A stretch of 21,506 nucleotides of DNA, from the NCBI GenBank assembly GCA_964432995.1, contig CAYSPU010000083.1, forward strand, positions 1 to 21,506, written 5' to 3'. This document shows positions 15,501 to 21,506 of this stretch, in pieces. Position 1 is the stretch's first letter, and every line of letters starts with the position of its first letter. A program made the translations under genes and the position numbers. The notes under the pieces are model-generated. The model saw only the letters and a list, made by a program, of their open reading frames with translations. It did no database searches and was not told the origin of the DNA. The DNA comes from CAYSPU01 sp964432995 (GTDB lineage: Bacteria; Verrucomicrobiota; Verrucomicrobiia; Limisphaerales; JAHDYP01).

Positions 15501-15629
15501 CATCGAGCCGTGGTGATCGGCACTGGGTGAATCCCAGACGACGTTGTAGGCGTCGACCGGTGCGGCGGTGGCCGGGAGGGCGACCATGCCCAGGAGACCG
15601 GAAAGGAGACAAGCGCGGGTTGTCATCAT
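12531..15629 (-). CDS. Secreted DUF5703-type glycoside hydrolase with LamG-like insertion
   Basis: This 1032-aa exported protein appears to cleave a glycoside, releasing a sugar for the adjacent rhamnose transporter. The signal peptide is MMTTRACLLSGLLGMVALPATA. The N-terminal domain YNVVWDSPSADHHGSMPLGNGD plus HFYIGKTDAWDDNARLLK (residues 28-80) is typical of DUF5703 proteins, which resemble GH95-like enzymes. A concanavalin A/LamG-like domain lies near 395-490 (GFTFEAWVKPEKL, GRWTHVAAVVD, CRLYVDGG). An (alpha/alpha)6-type region with PDYRRWGPGYWWQNTRLPY and HPSQAVETWW follows (about 500-880), then a C-terminal beta domain. Residues 945-1032 are encoded by a 111-bp tandem repeat and are probably not part of the original enzyme. 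The start ATG overlaps the URO-D stop (ATGA) and GAGGAAA is upstream. A rhamnose-type substrate is inferred from neighbours, not from active-site residues. Confidence 0.83.
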   Translation of the reverse strand: MMTTRACLLSGLLGMVALPATAAPVDAYNVVWDSPSADHHGSMPLGNGDLALNAWMTADGDLHFYIGKTDAWDDNARLLKVGKVRVHFEPNPIVPGKAFRQELKLNEGTLEITVGNAGESRIRLWADANHPAVHVTAESATPIEATAFVEVWRTNRQELAELQVSDVLVNHPGKGPDKVKTIIEPDTVLVDRRDRVGWFHHNTKSFGPQLMAEAQGLTGFAQPDPLLHRTFGGVVTAHKGARLDDRRLRSPRGTSHRFSVFVLTGHPSTPDRWLADMDETIRRVEAQDFAGCRAAHEHWWNEFWNRSWIRASSDPNAPKTPAADFVPSNAHPVRLGMDQTGGNRFAGELGRVSVFAVPLGPEGVAALAGAGRETETAIGLGRLFTGMRLEPQILANSTAWDFHSGFTFEAWVKPEKLAGGGARLIDKITPGGSDGFLLDTYPGNSLRLICGTRQLQVENALPAGRWTHVAAVVDPAAGGCRLYVDGGVVADDSGAVVRDEASWVSQMYHLQRFITACAGRGAYPIKFNGSLFTVPPGPTEQDPDYRRWGPGYWWQNTRLPYLSLCASGDFELLQPLFRMYAEDLLPLCKYRTRHYLGHDGAYYPECIMFWGAVFSETYGWTPFERRQDKLQESGWHKWEWVGGLELAWMMLDFYEHTLDREFLQRTTLPFAREILTFFEQHYPTNTAGKLVMHPSQAVETWWRCTNAMPELAGCIAVTERLLALPTELATTSDRGFWQRFHAKLPPIPLRDVNGKKALAPAEFFDNKSNIENPELYAVFPFRLFAFNRPHVDWALTALEHRWDRGHSGWRQDDIFMAYLGLTDDVRRAIVSRARSHDRGERFPAFWGPNYDWTPDQDHGGVLMKTLQAMLLQTDGPKIFLLPAWPKEWDVEFRLHAPQQTIVEGSYRAGRIESLKVTPESRRRDVVIMPGAAHPKVVGDQSASAGGPERDRSPVAAAARGGGAPMVRERVRPVRLLPAGTSGGPERDRSPVAAAARGGGAPMVRERVRPVRLLPAGTSGGPERPDAPFVCLP
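12562..12799. repeat. 111-bp direct tandem repeat at the glycosidase 3' end
   Basis: Two full 111-bp units (12562-12672 and 12673-12783) appear identical by eye, followed by the first 16 bp of a third (12784-12799). 111 is a multiple of three, so the minus-strand frame stays open and encodes two 37-residue repeats (from GGPERDRSPV to PAGTS) and the start of a third. Each unit contains a palindrome, GCGACCGG-GGA-CCGGTCGC (12655-12673 and 12766-12784), 8-bp arms with a 3-nt loop. The end of the array is 19 nt from the rhaT start codon. Confidence 0.93.
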
Positions 15630-16825
15630 ACGGTTTCCTCGAATTCGCCGAGTTGGATCGGGTAAGTCCCATGTTCGCGGACCAATTGGACGATGAAATC
15701 GTAGGTGGTTCCGGACACGGCGCTGGTCACCGAGTGGTCGCTTTGGAAGATGTAGCCGCCGCCTTTGGCCGCGTTGAGCTTGCGGAGCACTTCGCGCCGG
15801 ATGGCGTCGCGGTCGCCAGTTTCCCAGACCTGGACGTTGCTGTTCCCGCAGAAACCGATGCCGTGGCCGTATTGGCGGCGGAGTTCGAGGACGTCCATGC
15901 CGGCCTTGGCTTCGAGCGGGTTGTAGGCGTCGATCTTGAGGTCGATGTAATCCTGGAAGATCGCCCGCACGTTGCCGCAACCGTGGTAGATCACCGGCAG
16001 ACCCGCCGCGTGCGCCGCGTCCACCATCCGTGCCACCCACGGCTTGAAATACTCGCGCCAGTAGCGCGGCGACATGAACGTGCATTTCTTGTAGGCCACA
16101 TCACCCCAGATCACAAAACCGTCCAGCAGCCCCGCCCCAGCCTCGATCTCCGCCTGCGCCATCTCGAGGTAGAACGCCCCGAGACGATGAATCACCGCCC
16201 CCATGCGCTCGGGGTATTCGGCCATCCAGAGCATCGAATTCTCCTGCCCAATGAGGCGCGTGAGGCATTCGCTCACCTCGATCATGCTGCCGTAGACCGG
16301 GAAATCGGGGCGCAGCGATTTCACCGTTTCGATCCAGGCCGGCGAGTTGCGCTGGAAACCGTCGCCCACCCCGGCGATCTGGTTGTCGCCCGCGGAGAAG
16401 AAGCGGCGGCGATCGCGCGGGTCGTCGAACGCGGCGCGCTCGAGTTTCTCGAACGAATCCGTCTCCCATCCGCGCATCTCGGGCATGGGGAACTGGAAGT
16501 GCTTGTGGAGAATGGCGCCGAAACCGCTTTTCACCACAACTTCCTCGGCGGTTTCCTCGAGGGTCTCGAACGGCCGGATCCAGGGATCCATGTTCGGCAC
16601 GGTGACGATCCAATCGAGGTCGTAGTGGGCATACGGATTGGCGTTGGCGGGCAGGCCGAGCTCGCGGCGCCAGCGCTCGGTGAAGCCGCCCCAGAAGAAA
16701 TCGCTGATCGGGACCCGATCCGGTTCCTCGTGGCGCAGCGCCCGGTTCATGCGCTCGAGTTTGCGCAGGGTGTTCTCATTGCGCCCTGCCGCCTTCGTGG
16801 TGCCGACCGTGTCGAACATGCTCAT
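15626..16825 (-). CDS. URO-D family protein, probable zinc-dependent methyltransferase
   Basis: This 399-aa protein belongs to the uroporphyrinogen decarboxylase superfamily but is not the heme enzyme: it has the zinc-thiolate pattern of the MtaA/MtbA-like corrinoid methyltransferases, His281-Gly-Cys283 (VIYHGCGN) with a third ligand candidate Cys326 (GFCGNSNVQVW). Family blocks EPDRVPISDFFWGG, DGFVIWGDVAYKKCTFMSP and YNPLEAKAGMD are clear. The ATG at 16825 is preferred because GGAGAG lies 7 nt upstream; GTG at 16840 and ATG at 16819 are alternatives. The gene is first in the operon and overlaps the glycosidase start (ATGA). The combination with a glycosidase and rhamnose uptake suggests methyl transfer to or from a sugar or a related compound, but no corrinoid protein is encoded here and the substrate is unknown. 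Confidence 0.87.
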   Translation of the reverse strand: MSMFDTVGTTKAAGRNENTLRKLERMNRALRHEEPDRVPISDFFWGGFTERWRRELGLPANANPYAHYDLDWIVTVPNMDPWIRPFETLEETAEEVVVKSGFGAILHKHFQFPMPEMRGWETDSFEKLERAAFDDPRDRRRFFSAGDNQIAGVGDGFQRNSPAWIETVKSLRPDFPVYGSMIEVSECLTRLIGQENSMLWMAEYPERMGAVIHRLGAFYLEMAQAEIEAGAGLLDGFVIWGDVAYKKCTFMSPRYWREYFKPWVARMVDAAHAAGLPVIYHGCGNVRAIFQDYIDLKIDAYNPLEAKAGMDVLELRRQYGHGIGFCGNSNVQVWETGDRDAIRREVLRKLNAAKGGGYIFQSDHSVTSAVSGTTYDFIVQLVREHGTYPIQLGEFEETV

Positions 16826-17199
16826 GGAGCTACTCTCCACGCTCCGGCCTGCGGATTAGAGCAACCCGCCGTGCGGATCGTGGAGGCGACGGAGAGGATT
16901 GCCCGAGACGCCGCCGAAAGGCCAGCCGATTTGCTCATGCGTTGCCGAACCCTCGAGTGTATGCGTGCTCTGGTGGCTGCTGAGAGCGAGGGACCGCACA
17001 GACCCTCTGCTCCTTGGCCTCCGCGGTCCCCCGCCACGGATCGCCCTCGTGATGGTCTCCCGTCTGTCGGCGCGACACCGAGGGGCCCATAAGCCGCTGC
17101 GCGAACGGCAATCCTGTCGTCTGACGGTCACCCCCGGCCAATGCTACAGTCCGGCCCCACCATCGGCAGGCTGCGGGGGCAAGCATTATTGGCGCGCCG
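16826..17199. other. Intergenic region between the URO-D operon and the RloB gene
   Basis: I see no convincing gene in these 374 bases; open frames on both strands are Arg/Pro-rich and lack family motifs. On the minus strand CTGCCG (17169-17164), 17 nt, TAGCAT (17146-17141) could be a weak promoter reading toward the URO-D gene, but it is over 300 nt from the start codon. No terminator hairpin with a T-run was seen after the RloB stop. Confidence 0.4.
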
Positions 17200-17829
17200 T
17201 CAGTTCTTCTCGTCAGAAACAAACTCGTTCAACGCTTCGACCAGGAGGTGAACGGTTGTTGAAGGATCGTCCTTCTCGGGATTGCAGGGCGTGTATCGTG
17301 TCAGCAACTTCCGAGCATTCCGTATGGCGGACGATTGCCGGGCCTTCAGGAGATCGTACATGTCAGAATCGTTCTTCCGGTACTCCTGACCGAGCAAGCC
17401 AGTGAGTCTCTCCCCGTATGTATGCCGGTGGAGGGCGGCGTCGTTGAAATGGAAGTGCAGAAAGTACCACAACTCGAAACACTGGTTGGAGTAGGCCACC
17501 CGTATCTGGTTTGCTCTCGCGAGGCGGCATGCTTCATTGAAGCTTCCTGCAGGAAAAACATCTCGATCGAAGACACACCAGACCTGGTTGTAGGGTCTGC
17601 CTTTCCGCAAAGCGTCGTCCCGCCGGACAACGGCTTCTTCGACCAAGCTCAGCGTGTTTGCGCCGATGCCCTGAACATCGATCTCGACAAGATCAATGTC
17701 CACTGGGAACTTCCGGAAGTAGTTGGGTTCGGTCTTCTCGCCCTCACAGACAATCAGGATCCGGTCGCGGATGACCCGAGTGTCCTCGCGCCGCCCGTAG
17801 CCCTCCGCGCGTTCCCAGGGTTTACTCAT
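17200..17829 (-). CDS. rloB: RloB-family Toprim-like nuclease of an ATPase/nuclease defence pair
   Basis: This 209-aa cytoplasmic protein has the RloB pattern: ILIVCEGEKTEPNYF (24-38) with the catalytic-type Glu29/Glu31, VWCVFDRD (83-90) with the metal-binding acidic pair Asp88/Asp90, SNQCFELWYFLHF (114-126), and NPEKDDPSTTVH near the C-terminus. The first two elements are the Glu and DxD motifs of a Toprim fold, so a metal-dependent nuclease or effector is expected. In the lactococcal AbiL system an RloB protein (AbiLii) is paired with an AAA ATPase and stops phage infection. The ATG at 17829 has GAGG 6 nt upstream and overlaps the end of the ATPase gene by eight bases, so the two are coupled. 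The frame is open upstream to 17865 but that part belongs to the ATPase. Confidence 0.9.
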   Translation of the reverse strand: MSKPWERAEGYGRREDTRVIRDRILIVCEGEKTEPNYFRKFPVDIDLVEIDVQGIGANTLSLVEEAVVRRDDALRKGRPYNQVWCVFDRDVFPAGSFNEACRLARANQIRVAYSNQCFELWYFLHFHFNDAALHRHTYGERLTGLLGQEYRKNDSDMYDLLKARQSSAIRNARKLLTRYTPCNPEKDDPSTTVHLLVEALNEFVSDEKN

Positions 17830-19115
17830 GTCCACCCTCACAGAACAGCCACTTGGGATCCCCAATAAACGGAATCGCCCCGTATTTGCCCTGGATGTAC
17901 TCCCTTCCGAACGCGGCCTCCTTCCGGACGCCTTTTAGCTCCACGAGCGAATACAGATCTGTGGCGCCGTACCGGTCCTTCTCCGTGAACCAAACCTGAT
18001 CACGGCGGAACAGTCTCGGTGTCAGCAGTGTCGTGTCGTGTGACGCGAAGATCAACTGGGCGTTCGACCGGTTGGCGGGCGAGTTGAACAGAGACACGAT
18101 CAACCGCGTCAGCAGAGGATGCATCCGTGAGTCCAACTCGTCCACAACGAGGACCTTTCCCGTCTCCAAGGTGTCCAGAATCGGCCCCGCCAGTTTGACC
18201 AGTTTCTGAGTGCCGCCTGATTCGTTGTCCTCCAGATCGAAGATGACACCCCCAACGTCCTTGCTCTCACCGTCAACCTTCCGGTGCGTGGTCTTCAATT
18301 CCACGATCGTGGGACCATCTTTGACGATGTCGTTCTTGATCTCATCAGGCATTTCCTTCGGCAGGTCCTGGAGAGTCAACTTCTTCCGTTTGAGATCAAA
18401 GTCCGTGATGCCAGGATCGGCGACTTTGGTCAATTCCAGGACCCGCGCCCTCNNNNNNNNNNGCCCTATCTGCCGGCGCCTCCAGCCGATCAACTGTCAC
18501 AGTGTAGAACCCCATCGGCGCGAAACCCTGCATCGTCCGCAAGTTCTGGAACCACTTCAGCAGTCCTGTCGCAACCTCTCCATTGAATTGCGCACAGACC
18601 GACAGGAACAGCGCATTGTCACGCGTACGCTCTTCCAGCCCTCTTCCTTCCTTGAAGCGATCTCCATTCACGATGATGCTCTTGCCTTCGCGTTCGAAGT
18701 ATGTCGCCTCTTTTGTGCTTGGCCGCGAGAAGAGCCACTCGGCATACACACGCTTCCGGTCGAGCTGGAACCCGTAGCGGTACAGAGCACCATTATGAAG
18801 GAACACGACCTCGAAACCCGAGGGTTTGTCGTCGCAGTCTGTCGACAACAGAAACGGATCGACATCAATCTCCTCGTTCGCTTGTGTATCTTTCGACGAG
18901 GTAAGCACCATACTTCGCAGCACGTTGAACGCGGCCAGCAGGTTGCTCTTCCCGCTGGCGTTCGCGCCATACACAACCGCACTGCGCACCAGACGATGTT
19001 TCTCTGTGGTAATGACGTTCGACTCCTCCAGCGCGTCGTCGGTCGATGCCACCATGCTGAATGTCGCCCGGCTCTTGAAGGAAAGGAAGTTCGTCACACT
19101 GAATTCGATAAGCAT
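17822..19115 (-). CDS. rloA: RloA/AbiLi-like AAA ATPase, interrupted by an assembly gap
   Basis: The product is an ABC/AAA15-type ATPase (COG1106-like) that would act as the sensor or regulator partner of RloB. AGGAG lies 6 nt before the ATG at 19115. The start MLIEFSVTNFLSFKSRATFS is typical, Walker A is GANASGKSN (50-58), and the C-terminal half has Walker B KVLVVDELDSRMHP and the switch block FASHDTTLL, then QVWFTEKD and GAIPFIGDP. Ten N (18453-18462) break the frame: the N-terminal part is 653 nt, the C-terminal part 631 nt. Both contig ends carry AGGGC; if this is collapsed once, the reading frame becomes continuous (EAPADRARVLELTKVADPGI) and the protein is about 425 aa, normal for the family. 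The gene is therefore probably intact in the organism. Confidence 0.88.
18453..18462. other. Scaffold gap (10 N)
   Basis: Ten undetermined bases lie inside the ATPase gene. The true length cannot be 10 if the gene is intact, because the frame would then shift; it must be a multiple of three, or the ends overlap. The N-run is therefore likely a placeholder. Confidence 0.97.
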
Positions 19116-19518
19116 AGCCGACTCCTGCGGTGCAAAAACGTCCGAATAACTGGTCAACACGCGGACGAAGATGCGTTCTTTGCAGGAAAGAAGCAACAAG
19201 AGAAAGAATAGTGTCCGGAAAGCCTGTTTTTGTGACGCTCTCCACCGAGTCGTCCGCACACACTTCATACGGGTGTAGGGAACTACCGTGCCTGTCTGCC
19301 GTCCGCCTGCGGGGGCGCGGACGGGTGTCCGGCACAGGTAGGCGACTAGCGTCCGGAGTCGCGTTTCGTGCGGGCCTCCTCCACGAAGCATTTGAGTCAC
19401 GTCAAGGCCGCAACCCGCGACCGCTCATCGGCGCCGTTGCCTTCCCTGTTCATGATGAAGGGGACGGCCGGTTTGCGGGCGATCTCCACGCCGAGGCTGT
19501 CGCAGTGTCATTTCTACT
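19116..19518. other. Intergenic region upstream of the ATPase, with one hairpin
   Basis: I see no convincing gene. CCGTCCGC (19299-19306) and GCGGACGG (19317-19324) are perfect 8-bp inverted arms with a 10-nt loop. The promoter of the defence pair should lie between about 19120 and 19260 on the minus strand, but no clear -35/-10 pair could be chosen. A short plus-strand frame ending at TAG 19518-19520 has no recognisable motif and may be debris of the adjoining mobile element. Confidence 0.45.
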
Positions 19519-19639
19519 AGGCCCAGGCCTTCAACTCGGTGCATAAAGTCCGTGCCGCAGCACCCATCCCGATCCCAGAGCAGATAGCGGGGCAGTGAGC
19601 GGTCCATTCCCCACTGACAGTCGTTTCGCTCCTTTCTTG
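19519..19639 (-). pseudogene. Degraded fragment of a DDE (rve-type) integrase/transposase
   Basis: On the minus strand, the frame reads LPRYLLWDRDGCCGTDFMHR followed by VEGLGLVE. This matches the block around the second catalytic Asp of integrase-core transposases (typically PRYLxRDRDxxxGxxFxxxVxxxGI). The expected continuation with the PWQNxxxE stretch is absent; the sequence drifts into Arg/Gln-rich non-sense. About 30 residues are recognisable, with no start, stop or inverted ends seen, so this is a remnant. It sits just upstream of the defence pair. Confidence 0.55.
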
Positions 19640-19664
19640 CCCCTGGCGCCGGCAGTGCCACACT
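19637..19664 (+). promoter_or_regulatory. Weak putative promoter of the terminal secreted protein gene
   Basis: TTGCCC (19637-19642), 16 nt, CACACT (19659-19664), then 9 nt to the ATG. The -10 box is poor, but the geometry is the same as for the promoters at 6868 and 10163. Confidence 0.28.
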
Positions 19665-19673
19665 CGCCGGCAT

Positions 19674-21404
19674 ATGAAACCACCCGCATTCGGCGTCGCT
19701 CGGCTCCGGCTCCGGCTCCGGAGTCGGGTCATCATCGGGGGATTGATCCTCTTGGGGATGATGCTGTCGGTCCCGCGGCTGCTGGCCGCCTATCCGGACC
19801 GCTTCGTCTGGGTCTTTGGCTGGGACCTGGGAAGGGATAGCGACGTGACGGAGATTACGCAGTTGCTCGAGACGGCGGCGCAGCACGGCATCAATGGCGC
19901 CGTGGCTTCCTTCGGTCTCGACACGCTGAGTCAGCAGAACGCGGACTACTTCCGCCGATTGGAAGCCGTGCGGCAGGCCTGTGAACGCCGCCACATTGAA
20001 TTGATCCCGGCCATCTTCTCGATCGGCTACGGCGGCGTCCTGAGCCGCGACCGGAATCTGGCGGAGGGCCTGCCGGTCGTGGACGCCCCCTTCGTCGCGC
20101 GCGGCGACGCGGCGCGGTTCGAGCCGGACGCCGCCGCGCGCCTGGTGAACGGTGACTTCGAGGAGTTCACCGGGAACCGGTTCCCGGGATTTGGTTTTCA
20201 CGATCAACCCGGCGAGATCAGCTTCGCCGACACCCAGGTCAAACACGGTGGCCGGGCGGCGATACGCCTCGAGAACTTCACCGCCAATCCGCACGGCCAC
20301 GGCCGCGTCAACCAGGAGGTGCGCGTCCAGCCGCATCGTTGTTACCGGGTGAGCGTGTGGGTGAAGACCGAGGGCTTGGAGCCGGCGAGCGGCTTCCAGA
20401 TGCTCACGCTGGCCGGCGACCGCGACATCGTGCCGCGCCAATTCAACCTGCCGGCCACTGCCGACTGGCGGAAGCTCACCATGGTCTTCAACAGCCTGAA
20501 CTTCGACAAGGTCCGGCTCTACACGGGCGTATGGGGGGGCAAGGCGGGCAAGTTCTGGCTCGACGACTGGACCCTCGAAGAAGTCGGCCCGATCAATGTG
20601 CTCGCGCGCCCCGGAACGCCCGTCACCGTCCGCAGCGCCGACGGCGCCACGACCTACACCGAGGGGCGGGACTACGCGCCCTTGCGGGATCCGAACCTGA
20701 ACCCTTACCGGTTCGATGGTGAGGCGCTGGCGTTGAAGCTCCTCGCCGGTACCCGGATCCGGGATGGCGAGCGTTTGCGGGTGAGCTGGTACCACCCAAT
20801 GCTCCTTCATGATTCGCAGGTGACGGTCTGCATGGGGGAACCCGGGTTGTATGAGATCATGGATCACGAGATGAAACTGCTGGCCGAACGCCTCCACCCG
20901 CGCCGCGTGCTCTTGAGCATGGACGAAGTCCGCATGGGTGGCACCTGCAAGGCCTGCGCCGGGCGCAATATGGGCGAGTTGCTCGGCGAGTGCATCACGA
21001 AGGAAGTGGAGATCGTCCGCCGGCACGCGCCGGGCGCGGCCGTGTACATCTGGTCGGACATGCTGGACCCGAACCACAACGCCCACGGCGATTACTACCT
21101 GGTTGAAGGCGACTTCACGGGATCATGGACCCACGTTCCGAAAGACGCGATCATGGCCGTCTGGGGCGGGGCCCCGCGCGAGAAGAGCTTGCGCTTCTTT
21201 GCCGACCAAGGCTTCCAGACGCTCGTCGCGTGTTACTACGACGCGGATGACTTGCGGGAAACCCAGGAGTGGATGGCCATGGCCAAGCCCCTGCCGAATG
21301 TCCGCGGTTTCATGTACACCCCTTGGACGAAGAAGTACTCCCTGCTGCCGGAGTTTGGCGACTTGCTGCGCGCCGAGGGAACTCGGCTGCAGAACAAACC
21401 GTAA
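19674..21404 (+). CDS. Secreted or membrane-anchored protein with GH20-like barrel and inserted carbohydrate-binding domain
   Basis: I do not recognise a named family for this 576-aa protein. Residues 1-40 are Arg-rich then hydrophobic (VIIGGLILLGMMLSVPRLLAA), a signal peptide or anchor; the Arg-Leu stretch is encoded by three CGGCTC hexamers (19701-19718). From residue 43 the sequence looks like the first strands of a TIM barrel (FVWVFGWDLGRDSD, INGAVASFGLDTL, IELIPAIFSIGYGG). An insertion at about 155-305 resembles a CBM4/9-like jelly roll (LVNGDFEEFTGNRFPGF, RCYRVSVWVKTEGL, GKFWLDDWTLEEVG). The barrel then resumes with VLLSMDEVRMGG, where Asp417-Glu418 recall the catalytic DE pair of GH20-like enzymes, and VYIWSDMLDPNHN. 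A polysaccharide-related role is inferred; catalysis is unproven. No Shine-Dalgarno is visible. It is transcribed away from the defence pair. Confidence 0.8.
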   Translation: MKPPAFGVARLRLRLRSRVIIGGLILLGMMLSVPRLLAAYPDRFVWVFGWDLGRDSDVTEITQLLETAAQHGINGAVASFGLDTLSQQNADYFRRLEAVRQACERRHIELIPAIFSIGYGGVLSRDRNLAEGLPVVDAPFVARGDAARFEPDAAARLVNGDFEEFTGNRFPGFGFHDQPGEISFADTQVKHGGRAAIRLENFTANPHGHGRVNQEVRVQPHRCYRVSVWVKTEGLEPASGFQMLTLAGDRDIVPRQFNLPATADWRKLTMVFNSLNFDKVRLYTGVWGGKAGKFWLDDWTLEEVGPINVLARPGTPVTVRSADGATTYTEGRDYAPLRDPNLNPYRFDGEALALKLLAGTRIRDGERLRVSWYHPMLLHDSQVTVCMGEPGLYEIMDHEMKLLAERLHPRRVLLSMDEVRMGGTCKACAGRNMGELLGECITKEVEIVRRHAPGAAVYIWSDMLDPNHNAHGDYYLVEGDFTGSWTHVPKDAIMAVWGGAPREKSLRFFADQGFQTLVACYYDADDLRETQEWMAMAKPLPNVRGFMYTPWTKKYSLLPEFGDLLRAEGTRLQNKP

Positions 21405-21447
21405 GACCAGCAACCGCCAGCGGACCCGCACACGCGAAAAGCAGAAC

Positions 21448-21465
21448 GACGCGAATTTCGCGAAT
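21448..21465 (+). repeat. Third copy of the 18-bp dispersed repeat
   Basis: GACGCGAATTTCGCGAAT matches the two copies near 10.8 kb (form GACGCGAATNNCGCGAAT). It is followed by further AATTCGCG words up to about 21490. No gene is visible between 21405 and the right edge of the window. Confidence 0.65.
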
Positions 21466-21506
21466 TCGCGCTAATTGGCGTCAATTCGCGTCTCTCTTGT
21501 CTTTCT

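Noticed and set aside
12831..15530. An 899-codon open frame on the plus strand
   Set aside because: It is antisense to the DUF5703 glycosidase, has no family motif, and is rich in Arg/Val/Glu/Gly as expected from a GC-rich shadow frame.
15630..16085. Upstream extension of the glycosidase frame
   Set aside because: The extra 152 residues are Arg-rich and overlap the URO-D gene; the signal peptide at 15629 fixes the real start.
15527..17092. A 521-codon open frame on the plus strand
   Set aside because: It is antisense to the URO-D gene and runs into non-coding DNA; no domain or start signal is visible.
16856..17131. A 91-codon minus-strand frame before the URO-D gene
   Set aside because: It is Arg/Pro-rich and without motifs, signal or Shine-Dalgarno; it is treated as non-coding.
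19116..19400. Upstream extension of the ATPase frame
   Set aside because: The Arg/Thr-rich residues do not match the family, while the ATG at 19115 has AGGAG and the canonical MLIEFSVTNFLSF start.

Overview
The window is GC-rich, gene-dense bacterial DNA, most likely from a member of the Verrucomicrobiota, or less likely a related Planctomycetota-type lineage, and probably from a draft or metagenome assembly. The reasons are a single pseudopilin-like gene inside an unrelated operon, a DUF5703 glycosidase and a URO-D family methyltransferase next to L-rhamnose genes, intergenic DNA full of short-period arrays, and a 10-N scaffold gap. The taxonomy is inferred from gene content only; there is no rRNA or other phylogenetic marker.

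Layout. (1) 3-6857, plus strand: a Cu(I)/Ag(I) handling locus. It has the tail of a YHS-domain protein, a small Cys-rich putative lipoprotein, a CusC/TolC-like outer-membrane channel, a CusB-like adaptor with an N-terminal heavy-metal-binding domain, and a CusA-like RND pump that keeps the three copper-binding methionines. (2) 6904-10636, plus strand: a metal-uptake locus with a pseudopilin-like protein, a divergent ZnuA-type lipoprotein, an ABC ATPase, an ABC-3 permease and a NikR repressor with all four nickel ligands. A possible NikR operator overlaps the promoter at the head of this unit. (3) 10637-11086: non-coding DNA made of arrays with periods of 7, 10 and 8 bp plus an 18-bp dispersed repeat. 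(4) 16825-11087, minus strand: a translationally coupled operon of URO-D methyltransferase, DUF5703 + LamG glycosidase, RhaT and RhaM, which looks like uptake and processing of L-rhamnose or a similar deoxysugar. A 111-bp tandem repeat forms the C-terminus of the glycosidase. (5) 19115-17200, minus strand: a two-gene RloA/RloB pair (AbiL-like, AAA ATPase + Toprim-type nuclease), a candidate phage-defence cassette with visibly lower GC than its flanks. The assembly gap cuts the ATPase. A degraded DDE-integrase fragment lies upstream. (6) 19674-21404, plus strand: a secreted protein that looks like a split TIM barrel with an inserted carbohydrate-binding domain, followed by more of the 18-bp repeat.

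How it works together. The efflux and uptake loci would balance transition metals, one removing Cu/Ag from the periplasm and the other importing a metal that is probably nickel, judging by NikR. The rhamnose operon and the terminal secreted protein suggest polysaccharide use. The defence cassette sits between these two sugar-related regions and looks like an insertion. No tRNA, rRNA, CRISPR array or complete mobile element was found.
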